Positions 8,936 to 17,206 of a stretch of DNA of 64,000 bases are shown piece by piece. The stretch is from Geodermatophilus africanus. GTDB lineage: Bacteria > Actinomycetota > Actinomycetes > Mycobacteriales > Geodermatophilaceae. The notes beneath the pieces are model-generated. The model was not told where the DNA came from. It saw only the letters and a list, made by a program, of their open reading frames with translations, and made no database searches. Made by a program: the position numbers and the translations under genes. The stretch is from assembly GCF_900107105.1 (NCBI RefSeq), contig NZ_FNOT01000010.1, forward strand, positions 118,337 to 182,336. The letters are read 5' to 3'. Numbering within the stretch: the stretch's first letter is position 1; the number at the start of each line of letters is the position of its first letter.

Positions 8936-9301
8936 GTGTTCGACTCGATCGGCTGGGGCGAGATCGTCGTCCTGGCGCTCGCCGCGCTGTTCATCTTCGG
9001 GCCCGACCGGCTCCCGGACCTCGCCAAGGACGCCGCCGCGGGGCTGAAGAAGGTGCGCTCGGCGGTCACCGGCGTGCGGGCCCAGGTCGACGAGTCCCTG
9101 GGCGACGACCTCGCCAAGCTGCGCGACCTCGACCTGCGCCAGTACCACCCGCGCACGTTCCTCCGGAACCAGCTGCTCGCCGACGACGAGGGCGCGCCGC
9201 GGCGGCCCTCCGGGGCCACGGCCGCGACCACGGTGGCGGCCGCCGCCGCCCGCACGCGGGACCACTCCGCCCCGCCCCCGTTCGACCCCGACGCGACGTA
9301 G
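8936..9301 (+). CDS. tatB: Sec-independent (Tat) translocase subunit TatB
   Basis: A 121-residue TatA/B-family protein. An N-terminal membrane helix begins at once (SIGWGEIVVLALAALFIFGP), followed by the FGPDRLPDLAKDAA hinge and amphipathic helix characteristic of the family, then a long charged and Ala-rich tail. The TatB identity, rather than TatA, is supported by length and by position after htrA, as in M. tuberculosis Rv1224. It would receive twin-arginine precursors together with TatC. The start is GTG 8936 with a GGAGGGGAG Shine-Dalgarno. Confidence 0.88.
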   Translation: MFDSIGWGEIVVLALAALFIFGPDRLPDLAKDAAAGLKKVRSAVTGVRAQVDESLGDDLAKLRDLDLRQYHPRTFLRNQLLADDEGAPRRPSGATAATTVAAAAARTRDHSAPPPFDPDAT

Positions 9302-9379
9302 TCCGGCGCTCCCGCGCTGTTCCTGACGCATCCGCGCCGTTGCACCGGCGCAAGGGTGGCAGCAACAGCGCCAGAGACG

Positions 9380-9420
9380 CAGCGCGGCCCGGCTCCCCAT
9401 CGGGGAGCCGGGCCGCGCTG
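9380..9420. terminator. Bidirectional rho-independent terminator, tatB/mrp
   Basis: A perfect 19-bp stem (9380-9398 with 9402-9420) closes on a 3-base loop. It lies between the convergent ends of tatB and mrp and can serve both strands. No U-tract follows, as is usual in high-G+C actinobacteria. Confidence 0.85.
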
Positions 9421-9430
9421 CCGGATCAGC

Positions 9431-10582
9431 TCAGTGGCGGACGGGCGTGAGCCCCAGCGACATGCCCGACAGGCCGCGCTGGCGGGTGGCCAGGCCGTCG
9501 GAGATCCTCGCCAGCGCCTGCGCGGCCGGGGACTCGGGGTCGGCCAGGACAACCGGCGCGCCGGCGTCCCCGGCCTCGCGGACCCGGGTGTCCAGCGGGA
9601 TCTGGCCCAGCAGCGGCACTCGCGCACCGAGTGTGCGGGTCAGCGCGTCGGAGACCGCCTCGCCGCCACCGGAGCCGAAGACCTCCATGCGGGAGCCGTC
9701 GGGCAGGTCGAGCCACGACATGTTCTCGATGACGCCGACCACCTGCTGGTGGGTCTGGGTGGCGATGGCACCCGCCCGCTCGGCGACCTCGGCCGCGGCC
9801 AGCTGCGGCGTGGTCACCACCAGGATCTCGGCGTTGGGCAGCAGCTGGGCGATCGAGATCGCGACGTCGCCGGTGCCGGGCGGCAGGTCCAGCAGCAGGA
9901 CGTCGAGGTCGCCCCACCACACGTCGGCGAGGAACTGCTGCAGCGCGCGGTGCAGCATCGGCCCGCGCCATACCACGGGGGTGTTGCCGGGGGTGAACAT
10001 GCCGATCGAGATGACCTTCACGCCGTAGGCCTGCGGCGGCATGATCATGTTGTCGACCTGGGTCGGCTTGTCGTCGACCCCGAGCATGCGCGGCACCGAG
10101 TGGCCGTAGATGTCGGCGTCCACGACCCCGACCGACAGGCCGCGCTTGGCCAGCGCCGCCGCCAGGTTGACCGTCACCGACGACTTGCCGACGCCGCCCT
10201 TGCCGGAGGCGACGGCGTAGACGCGGGTCAGCGAGCCCGGCTGGGCGAAGGGGATGACCGGGTCGGGGGCGTCGGTGCCGCGCACCGTCTTGCGCAGCTC
10301 GGCGCGCTGCTCGTCGTTCATGACGTCCAGGCCCACCTGCACCGAGGTGACACCGGGGACGGCGGACACGGCCTGGGTGACGCGGTTGGTGATCGTCTCG
10401 CGCATCGGGCAGCCGGAGACGGTCAGGTAGACCTCGACCCGGACCGTGCCGTCGGCACCGATCTGCACGTCCTTGACCATGCCGAGCTCGGGGAGCGGGC
10501 GGTTGATCTCCGGGTCCTGGACGGTGGCCAGGGCGGCGTTGACGGCGTCGAGCGCCGGCGCGCCGGTCATCGGGGCGGACAT
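9431..10582 (-). CDS. mrp: Iron-sulfur cluster carrier protein Mrp/ApbC (NBP35 family)
   Basis: A 383-residue protein. Residues about 5-90 form a DUF59/MIP18-like domain (VQDPEINRPLPELGMV). The P-loop domain has the deviant Walker A ASGKGGVGKSSVTVNLA (about 128-144), the switch ADIYGHSVPRMLG, and WRGPMLHRALQQFL with DLPPGTGD (Walker B region). Mrp/ApbC proteins bind and transfer Fe-S clusters. The usual C-x2-C near the C-terminus of many members is not visible, which is common in actinobacterial forms. Its neighbour relation with tatB matches M. tuberculosis Rv1224-Rv1229c. Confidence 0.93.
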   Translation of the reverse strand: MSAPMTGAPALDAVNAALATVQDPEINRPLPELGMVKDVQIGADGTVRVEVYLTVSGCPMRETITNRVTQAVSAVPGVTSVQVGLDVMNDEQRAELRKTVRGTDAPDPVIPFAQPGSLTRVYAVASGKGGVGKSSVTVNLAAALAKRGLSVGVVDADIYGHSVPRMLGVDDKPTQVDNMIMPPQAYGVKVISIGMFTPGNTPVVWRGPMLHRALQQFLADVWWGDLDVLLLDLPPGTGDVAISIAQLLPNAEILVVTTPQLAAAEVAERAGAIATQTHQQVVGVIENMSWLDLPDGSRMEVFGSGGGEAVSDALTRTLGARVPLLGQIPLDTRVREAGDAGAPVVLADPESPAAQALARISDGLATRQRGLSGMSLGLTPVRH

Positions 10583-10729
10583 GGTGTGCGTCTGTCTCCT
10601 TCGACGGGGGACCCGGTCCGGCCCGCCGGGGAACGGCGGTGACCTGCGTTCACGGGTCTCCTGCCACTGTACGGCTGTCGCGCGGACCGGCTGCCGTCCA
10701 GAGGGTGATCTGTTGCTCAGGCCGCCCGC

Positions 10730-11893
10730 TCAGCCCACCGGCAGGGACCGGGCGGGGGTCCGGGGGCCGGCGCAGACGGCGTTGCGGGTGGTCTTGGCGC
10801 GGTAGAGGTGCGCGTCGGCCTCGACGGTCAGCAGCTCGGGCACCGCGTCCCGTCCGGTGGCGACCGCGACCCCGAGGGACAGCGTCAGCGATCCCGGCCC
10901 GGCGTCGGGCAGGCCCAGCTCCAGGGCGGCGACGCGCAGCTGCTCGGCCAGCGCGACCGCCCGGCCGAGGTCGGTGCCGGGGAGCAGGACGGCGAGCTCG
11001 TCACCACCCAGGCGGGCGACGACGTCCCCGGCCCGGACCCGCGAGGTCAGCGCGCCGGCGATGAGCCGCAGTGCCTCGTCCCCGCCGCTGTGGCCGTACC
11101 GGTCGTTGATCTGCTTGAACCGGTCCACGTCGACCAGCACGACGGCCAGCGACGTCCCGGTCCGGCGGGTCGCGGCGCAGGCCTCGGCCAGCTCGGCGTC
11201 CCAGCGCCGGCGGTTGGCCAGGCCGGTGAGCGAGTCCTCGTGGCTGAGCCGCTCGAGGCGGGCCAGCAGGGTCCGGGTGCGCTCCCGTTCCTGCTCCAGC
11301 CGGACGCGGACCGTGGACTCCCGGTTCGTCAGCCGGTGTCGCTGGTCGTGGGCGACCACCCCGATGAGCGACGCGGTGGCGAGGTAGATGGCGGCTGCGA
11401 GCAGGTCGTCCGCCCGCATCGACGTGGGGGCGGTCAGGACGGCGACACCGAGCGCCGACCAGGACACCGCGACCAGGACGCCGGTCCACAGCGGCCGGGT
11501 GACCAGCAGACAGCCGCTGGCGTAGATCGCCAGGGTGAAGCCGAGCAGGTAGAACTCCGCGTGCTCGACCTGCGGGATCATCCAGGCGACCTCGACCTGC
11601 ACGGTGGCCAGCGCGGAGCAGGCCAGCAGCTCGGGCCGGCGGCGACCCAGGGGACGGCGCCAGAGCAGCCAGAGCCCCACCAGCATGGGGACGACGCTGG
11701 CGAGCCGGACGACGAGGAACGTCTGCGCGAGCTGCGGCTCGAGCAGCAGGTCGAAGCCGGACCAAGCAGGGGCGATGACGACCGCCAGTCCGGACACCCA
11801 CAGTGCCGACTCCTGCGCACGGGTCCGCCGGTCGTCGCCGAGGACCGGCCGGTGACGCCGCTGCGGGACGTCGGACGTGGGGCAGGGAAGCAC
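10730..11893 (-). CDS. Membrane-anchored GGDEF diguanylate cyclase
   Basis: A 387-residue protein with five or six hydrophobic segments in residues about 30-200 (for example ALWVSGLAVVIAPAW and FYLLGFTLAIYASGCLLV). A short coiled linker (about 205-235) leads to a GGDEF domain (about 236-380) with DSLTGLANRR at its start and ARLGGDELAVLLP at the active site. The final residue of the motif is Leu, an accepted variant, so cyclic-di-GMP synthesis is likely. An upstream RxxD inhibitory site is not obvious. Start is GTG 11893. Divergent neighbours are mrp (same strand) and azlC (opposite strand). Confidence 0.85.
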   Translation of the reverse strand: MLPCPTSDVPQRRHRPVLGDDRRTRAQESALWVSGLAVVIAPAWSGFDLLLEPQLAQTFLVVRLASVVPMLVGLWLLWRRPLGRRRPELLACSALATVQVEVAWMIPQVEHAEFYLLGFTLAIYASGCLLVTRPLWTGVLVAVSWSALGVAVLTAPTSMRADDLLAAAIYLATASLIGVVAHDQRHRLTNRESTVRVRLEQERERTRTLLARLERLSHEDSLTGLANRRRWDAELAEACAATRRTGTSLAVVLVDVDRFKQINDRYGHSGGDEALRLIAGALTSRVRAGDVVARLGGDELAVLLPGTDLGRAVALAEQLRVAALELGLPDAGPGSLTLSLGVAVATGRDAVPELLTVEADAHLYRAKTTRNAVCAGPRTPARSLPVG

Positions 11894-11999
11894 GAGACCT
11901 CATCGGATCCCGGGCGTCCGGGCTGAGCCCGCGGGAGGCCGGTAGTCCCCCGTCGGGGGGATGCCGGGGGACGTCGGACCGGCTGGCTAGCCTCGCGGC

Positions 12000-12689
12000 G
12001 TGCCCGCCGCCCGCACCGCCACCCTGCGCGACGCCGTCGGGCTGGGGTTGGCAGTGGGCCTCTACGGGGTGGCCTTCGGCGCCGCCGCCGACGCGGCCGG
12101 CCTCGACGTCTGGCAGGCTCTCGCGCTGTCCGCGCTGATGTTCACCGGGGCTTCCCAGTTCGCCCTGGTCGGCGTCCTCGGCGCCGGCGGCAGCGGACTG
12201 GCGGCGATCGGCAGCGCGTTGCTGCTCGGCACCCGCAACACCGTTTACGGCGTCCGGCTGGCCCCGTTGCTGGCCCCTCGCGGCCCGCTCGACCGGGCCG
12301 GCGCCGCCCACTGGGTGATCGACGAGACCACCGCGATGGCCGTGGCCGCACCCGACCGCGAGCTGGGCCGCCTGGCTTTCTGGGCCACCGGGGCGACGAT
12401 CTACGTGGGCTGGAACCTGACCACGGTGATCGGCGCGCTCGGGGCCTCCGGGCTGGGGGAGACGGCCCAGGCGGCGCTGGACGCTGTCGTCCCCGCGGCC
12501 TTCCTGGCGCTGCTGTGGCCGCGGCTGCAACGCGGCCGGCCGGAGGCGGCGGTGCAGCGGCGGGTCGCCGTCGGCGGGGCGGTCGTGGCGCTGCTGCTCA
12601 CCCCGGTGGTGCCCGCGGGTGTGCAGGTGGTGGCCGCCGTCGTCGCCGTGGCGCTGGCCGGCCGGCCGCGCGGGGTGGGCGCCCGGTGA
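12000..12689 (+). CDS. azlC: AzlC family branched-chain amino acid exporter, large subunit
   Basis: A 229-residue membrane protein of the AzlC/YgaZ family (LIV-E). The conserved N-terminal block LYGVAFGAAADAAGLDVWQA and the FTGASQFALVGVLGAGG segment are diagnostic. WVIDETTAMAV is the conserved acidic motif between helices. With AzlD it forms a two-component exporter of branched-chain or related amino acids. GTG 12000 is the start. The stop overlaps the azlD start by four bases (GTGA), so the two subunits are translationally coupled. Confidence 0.88.
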   Translation: MPAARTATLRDAVGLGLAVGLYGVAFGAAADAAGLDVWQALALSALMFTGASQFALVGVLGAGGSGLAAIGSALLLGTRNTVYGVRLAPLLAPRGPLDRAGAAHWVIDETTAMAVAAPDRELGRLAFWATGATIYVGWNLTTVIGALGASGLGETAQAALDAVVPAAFLALLWPRLQRGRPEAAVQRRVAVGGAVVALLLTPVVPAGVQVVAAVVAVALAGRPRGVGAR

Positions 12690-13003
12690 GCAGCGGCACG
12701 CTGTGGGCAGTCGTGCTGGTCGCGGCCCTGGGCTGCTACGCGCTCAAGCTGGCCGGGCTGTCGGTGCCGGCCGCGTGGGTCGAGCGGCCGTGGGTGACCC
12801 GGGTCGTGGAGTTCGTGCCGGCGGCACTGCTGGCCGCGCTGGTCGCTGTGCAGGCGGCCACCACCGGCCCGGAACTGGTGGTCGACGGGCGGCTGGCCGG
12901 CCTGGCGGTCGCGGCGCTGGCCCTGGCGCTGCGGGCGCCGTTCATCGTCGTCCTGGTGCTGGCCGGGGCCACCGGGGCGCTGGTGCACGTCCTCACCGGC
13001 TGA
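12686..13003 (+). CDS. azlD: AzlD domain protein, small subunit of the AzlCD exporter
   Basis: A 105-residue protein with three to four membrane segments, beginning LWAVVLVAALGCYALKLAG. It contains RVVEFVPAALLAALVAVQA, which is typical of AzlD. It overlaps azlC by four bases and needs it for function. Length fits the family (about 100-110 residues). Confidence 0.85.
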   Translation: MSSGTLWAVVLVAALGCYALKLAGLSVPAAWVERPWVTRVVEFVPAALLAALVAVQAATTGPELVVDGRLAGLAVAALALALRAPFIVVLVLAGATGALVHVLTG

Positions 13004-13075
13004 AGGAGGACCCGTTCTGCCCACCCCTCGCAGGCTCTGGGCGGGCCCGCAACGGGGCCACCTGCCGGGATCCTG
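13004..13075. repeat. Dispersed AAGGACCCC-family repeat after azlD
   Basis: The copy starts AGGAGGACCCGTTCTGCCC, has the core CCCCTCGCAGGCTC, and ends CGCAACGGGGCC. It lies between the convergent azlD and merR-type genes and probably contributes to termination; that role is inferred. Confidence 0.6.
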
Positions 13076-13098
13076 ACCCGCACTGCTCAGCTGGTCCC

Positions 13099-13713
13099 TC
13101 AGCAGTTATCCGGGAACCGGCGGCGGGAGGCGTCCTCCTGGGCCAGGCGGCGCAGCGCCAGCAGCACCGGCTCCAGCAGCACGGTGTTGACCACCACGAA
13201 GCGGACGGCCTCGGCCACCGACCCGGTCGGCACCGCCGCGACGTCCTGCTCGCCGATGCGGCCGGCGGCCTCGGCGTAGCGGTCCAGCAGCGCGTCGGTC
13301 GGGGCGGCACCGGCGGCGCGCAGCGCCTCGAGGGCGGCGGCCAGCGCGATCAGCGCGGGGGAGTCGCCGGCGACCCGCCACCCCCGCCGGCGCAGGAGGG
13401 CCCGGGCCCGGTCGAGGTCGGCCGGGCCCTCGGAGCCGACCCCGGGCAGGGCCCGGTGCGCGGCGCCCAGGGCCGCGTGCACCGAGGTGTCCGGGGAGTC
13501 GACGGCGGCCAGCACCGCGCGTGCCCGGGCGACCGACAGCCCGCCGGGCCCGAGCAGGGCGCGGACCAGCCGTAGCCGCTGCACGTGCTCCTCGCCGTAT
13601 CGCGCGCGGGTCGCCCCGGTCAGCTCGCCCGGCGGCACGAGCCCCTCCCGCAGGTAGTACTTCACGGTCGCGACCGGGACGCCGGCCCGACGGGCGAGTT
13701 CAGAGATCTGCAC
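13099..13713 (-). CDS. MerR family transcriptional regulator
   Basis: A 204-residue regulator. The N-terminal winged helix (MQISELARRAGVPVATVKYY, residues 1-20, then LREGLVPPGELTGATRARY) is typical MerR. A dimerisation helix follows at about 45-75. The C-terminal 110 residues are Ala/Leu-rich helices without the cysteines of metal-sensing MerR proteins, so an organic ligand or no effector is likely. It is divergent from the DUF4188 gene, and the shared 72-bp region holds an inverted repeat suited to a MerR dimer. Autoregulation and control of the neighbour are inferred. Confidence 0.88.
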   Translation of the reverse strand: MQISELARRAGVPVATVKYYLREGLVPPGELTGATRARYGEEHVQRLRLVRALLGPGGLSVARARAVLAAVDSPDTSVHAALGAAHRALPGVGSEGPADLDRARALLRRRGWRVAGDSPALIALAAALEALRAAGAAPTDALLDRYAEAAGRIGEQDVAAVPTGSVAEAVRFVVVNTVLLEPVLLALRRLAQEDASRRRFPDNC

Positions 13714-13729
13714 GGATCCGCCTCGACAT

Positions 13730-13773
13730 TGGGTAGTGCCACTCTCTAGTGTTGGGTATCGGCACTATCCAAC
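13730..13773. promoter_or_regulatory. Candidate MerR operator between divergent genes
   Basis: GTTGGGTA (13751-13758) and TATCCAAC (13766-13773) form an inverted repeat with a 7-bp centre and one mismatch. A third half-site TTGGGTA lies near 13730, and GGGTAGTGCC pairs with GGCACTATCC. The right arm ends just before the AGGAGG of the DUF4188 gene, so binding could block or twist its promoter. Confidence 0.6.
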
Positions 13774-13785
13774 CAGGAGGACGCC

Positions 13786-14256
13786 ATGGCACGCATCGCC
13801 CCGGGCCGCTGGACCCACACGCACGAGGGGGACCTGACCGTCTTCCTGATCGGCATGCGCATCAACCGCCCGTGGCGGCCGGACGCGTGGTTCCCCGTCC
13901 TGGCCGCCATGGGTCCGATGCTCGCCGAGTTGGCGCGGGACCCCGGCTCCGGCTTCCTCGGCCACCGCATGACGCTGGGCTGGCGGGGGCCGGTGCTGGT
14001 CCAGTACTGGCGCACCGTCGAGGACGTCTACCGGTACGCCACCAACACCGGGGCCCGGCACCGCCCCGCGTGGTCCGCCTTCAACCGGCGCGTCCGCCGC
14101 GTCCCTGGAGCGGTCGGCATCTGGCACGAGACCTACGAGGTCGCCCGCGCCGAGAGCGTCTACGTCGACCTGCCGGTGCAGGGCCTGGCCGCCGCCACGG
14201 GCGCCCGCGAGGTGACCGGCCGGCTGGACCGGGCCGCCGCCCGCCTCTCCGCCTGA
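13786..14256 (+). CDS. DUF4188 domain-containing protein
   Basis: A 156-residue protein of the DUF4188 family, which has an alpha/beta-barrel fold distantly similar to small haem or monooxygenase-like enzymes; no reaction is firmly known to me. Conserved-looking blocks are FLIGMRINRPWRPDAWFPVL and LVQYWRTVEDVYRYA, followed by a His/Trp-rich stretch HRPAWSAFNRR. AGGAGG is seven bases before ATG 13786. It is probably the sole target of the divergent MerR regulator, in the manner of a stress- or drug-inducible detoxification gene; this role is inferred. Confidence 0.8.
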   Translation: MARIAPGRWTHTHEGDLTVFLIGMRINRPWRPDAWFPVLAAMGPMLAELARDPGSGFLGHRMTLGWRGPVLVQYWRTVEDVYRYATNTGARHRPAWSAFNRRVRRVPGAVGIWHETYEVARAESVYVDLPVQGLAAATGAREVTGRLDRAAARLSA

Positions 14257-14258
14257 TG

Positions 14259-14339
14259 AAGGACCCCCTGGACGCCGGTGGTGGCCCCTCTGCAGGGTCC
14301 CGCCGCGAGCTCCCGAGTGGTGGGGGCAGAGGGGTCCTT
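14259..14339. terminator. Paired inverted dispersed repeats acting as a likely bidirectional terminator
   Basis: AAGGACCCCCT (14259-14269) and AGGGGTCCTT (14330-14339) are opposed arms of two family half-copies around a Pst-like CTGCAG centre. The element fills the gap between the convergent DUF4188 and DUF1003 genes and can fold into one long hairpin. Confidence 0.65.
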
Positions 14340-14341
14340 CG

Positions 14342-14875
14342 TCAGCCGGTCGCGTCGCGGGCCGCGGCCTCGCGCTTCTTGCGCGCCTTGCGCTCCCGCC
14401 GCTCGACGTCCTCCGCGCTCTCCTCGGTCAGCCGGCTCAGCTCGCCGCGGATGAAGTCGCGGGTCGCCAGCTCGCCGATGGCGACCCGCAGCGCGGCGAG
14501 CTCGCGGGCCAGGTACTCGGTGTCCGCGCGGGTCTGCGCCGCCCTGGCCCGGTCCTCCTCGGCCTGCACCCGGTCGCGGTCGGCCTGCCGGTTCTGCGCC
14601 AGCAGGATCAGCGGCGCGGCGTAGGCGGCCTGGGTGGAGAAGGCGAGGTTGAGCAGGATGAACGGGTAGGGGTCCCACTGCAGCCGGACGGCGAGGACGT
14701 TGAGGGCGATCCAGACGATGACGACCACCGTCTGGACGGCGAGGAAGCGCCCGGTGCCCAGGAAGCGGGCGATGCCCTCGGCGAACCGGCCGACCGCGTC
14801 GGGGTCCAGCCGGAGGTAGCTGCCCAGGGAGCGTGCCGAGCCGCGGGGGACGTCGAGCCGGCGGCCGTCAGCCAC
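14342..14875 (-). CDS. DUF1003 domain membrane protein
   Basis: A 177-residue protein of the DUF1003 family (Rv1234-like context). Two membrane helices are visible (FLAVQTVVVIVWIALNVLAV and FILLNLAFSTQAAYAAPLIL) with the family's DPYPFILLNL and LAQNRQADRDR blocks. A long charged, coiled C-terminal tail follows. The start ATG 14875 overlaps the end of the MgtE_N/CBS gene by eight bases, so the pair is probably co-translated. These two genes are neighbours in many actinobacteria and may act together in cation homeostasis; the function is not established. Confidence 0.85.
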   Translation of the reverse strand: MADGRRLDVPRGSARSLGSYLRLDPDAVGRFAEGIARFLGTGRFLAVQTVVVIVWIALNVLAVRLQWDPYPFILLNLAFSTQAAYAAPLILLAQNRQADRDRVQAEEDRARAAQTRADTEYLARELAALRVAIGELATRDFIRGELSRLTEESAEDVERRERKARKKREAAARDATG

Positions 14876-16106
14876 GGCGGGCCCGCTCGCGCCAGTCCTC
14901 GGGCAGCAGGTGGTCCAGGATGTCGTCCACGCTCACCGCGCCGACCAGCCGGCCCTGGGCGTCGACCACCGGCGCGGCGACCAGGTTGTAGGTGGCGAAG
15001 TAGCGGGTGACCTCGGCCAGCGGCGCCTCGGGCCGCAGCGGCTCCAGGTCGTCGAGCGCCCCGCTGACCAGGCGCGAGGGTGGCTCCCGCAGCAGCCGCT
15101 GGATGTGCGCGAGGCCCAGGTAGCGGCCGGTCGGGGTGGCCGACGGCGGTCGGCACACGTACACCTGGCTGGCCAGCGCCGGGGACAGCTCGGGCTCGCG
15201 CACCCGGGCCAGCGCCTCGGCGATCGTGGCGTCGGGGGTGAGGATCACCGGCTCGCTGGTCATGATGCCGCCGGCGGTGTCCTCGGAGTACTGCAGCAGC
15301 TGGCGCACCGGCTCGGCCTCGTCGGGCTCCATGAGCTCCAGCAGCCGGTTGCGGTCGACGTTGGACAGCTCGGCGAGCAGGTCGGCGGCGTCGTCGGGGT
15401 CCATCACCTCGAGCACGTCGGCGGCCCGGGCCTCGTCGAGCGTGCCGAGGATGGTGATCTGGTCGGCCTCGGGCAGCTCGCCGAGCACGTCGGCCAGCCG
15501 CTCGTCGTCGAGGGCCTCGGCGACCTCGTGCCGCCGCTTGATCGGCAGGTCCTGCAGTGCGTGGGCGACGTCGGCGGCGTTGAGCTCGCGGTAGGTGGCG
15601 ATGAGCGTCTCGGCGCCCTGCCCGGTCTGCGGCAGCGCCAGCCCGGTGACCTCGTCCCAGGCCAGCTGGTGCAGCTGCCCGCGCCGGCCGAGCCGGCCCG
15701 GCTCCTGGACGGCGACCCGGGAGAGCACCCAGTCGCCGGTGCGGGTCTGCTCGATGCCGGCGTCGACGACGGTCGCCGGACGGCCGGTCTCCGCGACCTG
15801 CACCCGGCGGTCGAGCAGCTCGCCGAGGACGAGGGTCTCGCCGCGCCGCTGTTCGAAGCGCTTGAGGTTCAGCGTGCCGGTGGAGAGCACGACCGACCCC
15901 GGGTCCAGCGAGGTCACCCGGCCCATCGGCACGAAGATGCGGCGGCGGGCGACCACCTCGACGACCAGGCCCAGCACGCGCGGCGCAGCCGTCCCCACCC
16001 GCAGCGCCACCACCACGTCCCGGACCTTGCCGACGCGGTCGCCGTTGGGGTCGAAGACGGGCAGCCCGGCGAGCCGGGAGACGTACGCCCTCGTCGCCGT
16101 GGTCAC
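14868..16106 (-). CDS. MgtE N-terminal and CBS-pair domain protein, lacking the transport domain
   Basis: A 412-residue soluble protein. The N-terminal about 90 residues resemble a PRC-barrel (FDPNGDRVGKVRDVVVALR). The MgtE intracellular N-domain covers about 170-270, with helical repeats such as RLADVLGELPEADQITILG and MDPDDAADLLAEL. Two CBS domains (about 285-405) follow. The five-helix MgtE channel domain is absent, so it is not a transporter by itself; in MgtE these domains sense magnesium. It corresponds in position to Rv1232c. GTG 16106 is 24 bp from the divergent phzF start. Confidence 0.83.
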   Translation of the reverse strand: MTTATRAYVSRLAGLPVFDPNGDRVGKVRDVVVALRVGTAAPRVLGLVVEVVARRRIFVPMGRVTSLDPGSVVLSTGTLNLKRFEQRRGETLVLGELLDRRVQVAETGRPATVVDAGIEQTRTGDWVLSRVAVQEPGRLGRRGQLHQLAWDEVTGLALPQTGQGAETLIATYRELNAADVAHALQDLPIKRRHEVAEALDDERLADVLGELPEADQITILGTLDEARAADVLEVMDPDDAADLLAELSNVDRNRLLELMEPDEAEPVRQLLQYSEDTAGGIMTSEPVILTPDATIAEALARVREPELSPALASQVYVCRPPSATPTGRYLGLAHIQRLLREPPSRLVSGALDDLEPLRPEAPLAEVTRYFATYNLVAAPVVDAQGRLVGAVSVDDILDHLLPEDWRERARRG

Positions 16107-16130
16107 GAGCCGTGAGGCTACCTTCGGGCC

Positions 16131-17036
16131 GTGGCCGCCCCGGGGGAGCTGGAATACGAGGTCGTCGACGTCTTCGCGCCGCGGGCCTTCGCGGGCAACC
16201 CGCTGGCGGTGGTCTTCGACGCCGACGGGTTGAGCACCGAGCAGTGCCAGGCGATCGCCGACGAGTTCCACCTGTCGGAGACGTCGTTCCTCTCCGCGCC
16301 GACCGCGCCCGGCGCGGACCACCCTGGGTCGGCCGGCGGTCCGAAGGCCGACTACCGCGTGCGGATCTTCACCCCCTACGCCGAGCTGCCCTTCGCCGGG
16401 CACCCGAGCGTCGGCGCGGCGTCCGTGCTGGTCCGGGCCGGCCGGCTGCCCGCGGGGCGGCTGCGCCAGGAGTGCGGCGTCGGCGTCCTCGATGTGGTCG
16501 TCGACGGGGACGGCGCGACGCTGTCCGGAGGCCGCCCCACCCTGGAGGACGGGCCCGACCCCGCGGCGCTGGCCGAGGCGCTCGGGCTCTCGGCGGCCGA
16601 CACGGTGGGGCTCCCCGCGCACGTCGCCGGCTGCGGCCTGCCCTTCGCGTTCCTCGCCGTCCGTCCCGAGGTGGTGGACGACGCCGCGCCGGTCCCCGCG
16701 CTGCTCGGCGCGCACGGCGTGGGGGAGGGCGTCTCGGTGCTCTCCTGGGACGGCGCGACCGCCACCGCCCGCGCGCGGGTGTTCGCCGCCGACCTGGCGT
16801 GGGGCGAGGACCCGGCGACCGGCTCCGCCGCGCTGGGCACCGGCGTGTGGCTCGTCGCCACCGGCCTGCTCGCACCCGATGGGAGGTCGTCCTACGTCGT
16901 GCACCAGGGCGAGGCGATGGGCCGGCCCTCGGTGCTCTCCTGCACGGTCACCGCCTCCGGCGGGCGCGCGGTCGCGGCCACCGTCCGCGGCGCGGTCGTG
17001 CCGGTCGCCCGCGGCCGCATCCGGGTGCCCGAGTGA
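16131..17036 (+). CDS. PhzF family isomerase/epimerase-like protein
   Basis: A 301-residue protein of the PhzF/diaminopimelate-epimerase-like fold. The N-terminal block VDVFAPRAFAGNPLAVVFDA is the family signature, and the catalytic glutamate lies in LSETSFL (the E of DEFHLSETSF, near residue 50). IFTPYAELPFAGHPSVGAA and DPATGSAALGTG are the conserved turns in each half. Substrate is unknown; most members are not phenazine enzymes. The GTG 16131 start lies only 24 bp from the oppositely oriented MgtE_N gene. Confidence 0.88.
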   Translation: MAAPGELEYEVVDVFAPRAFAGNPLAVVFDADGLSTEQCQAIADEFHLSETSFLSAPTAPGADHPGSAGGPKADYRVRIFTPYAELPFAGHPSVGAASVLVRAGRLPAGRLRQECGVGVLDVVVDGDGATLSGGRPTLEDGPDPAALAEALGLSAADTVGLPAHVAGCGLPFAFLAVRPEVVDDAAPVPALLGAHGVGEGVSVLSWDGATATARARVFAADLAWGEDPATGSAALGTGVWLVATGLLAPDGRSSYVVHQGEAMGRPSVLSCTVTASGGRAVAATVRGAVVPVARGRIRVPE

Positions 17037-17200
17037 GAGAGGACCCTCCTGGTCCCCGTGAAGGACCCCCCTGCCCCCACGGCCTCCCTGCAGGGGCCCG
17101 GCGCGAGCTTGCGAGCGGTGGGGGGCAGGGAGGTCCTTCTGTTACAGGGGGGCCGATCGACGCTCGCGGCGGGCCCCTGCAGGAGGGCCGATCCGACGCC
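17037..17200. repeat. Cluster of dispersed AAGGACCCC repeats
   Basis: It includes AAGGACCCCCCTGCCCCCA (from 17061) opposed to GGGGGGCAGGGAGGTCCTT (ending 17138), a hairpin-forming pair, plus a third copy with CGCTCGCGGCGGGCCCCTGC. It lies between phzF and the EamA gene and may end the phzF transcript. Confidence 0.7.
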
Positions 17201-17206
17201 TGGGCG

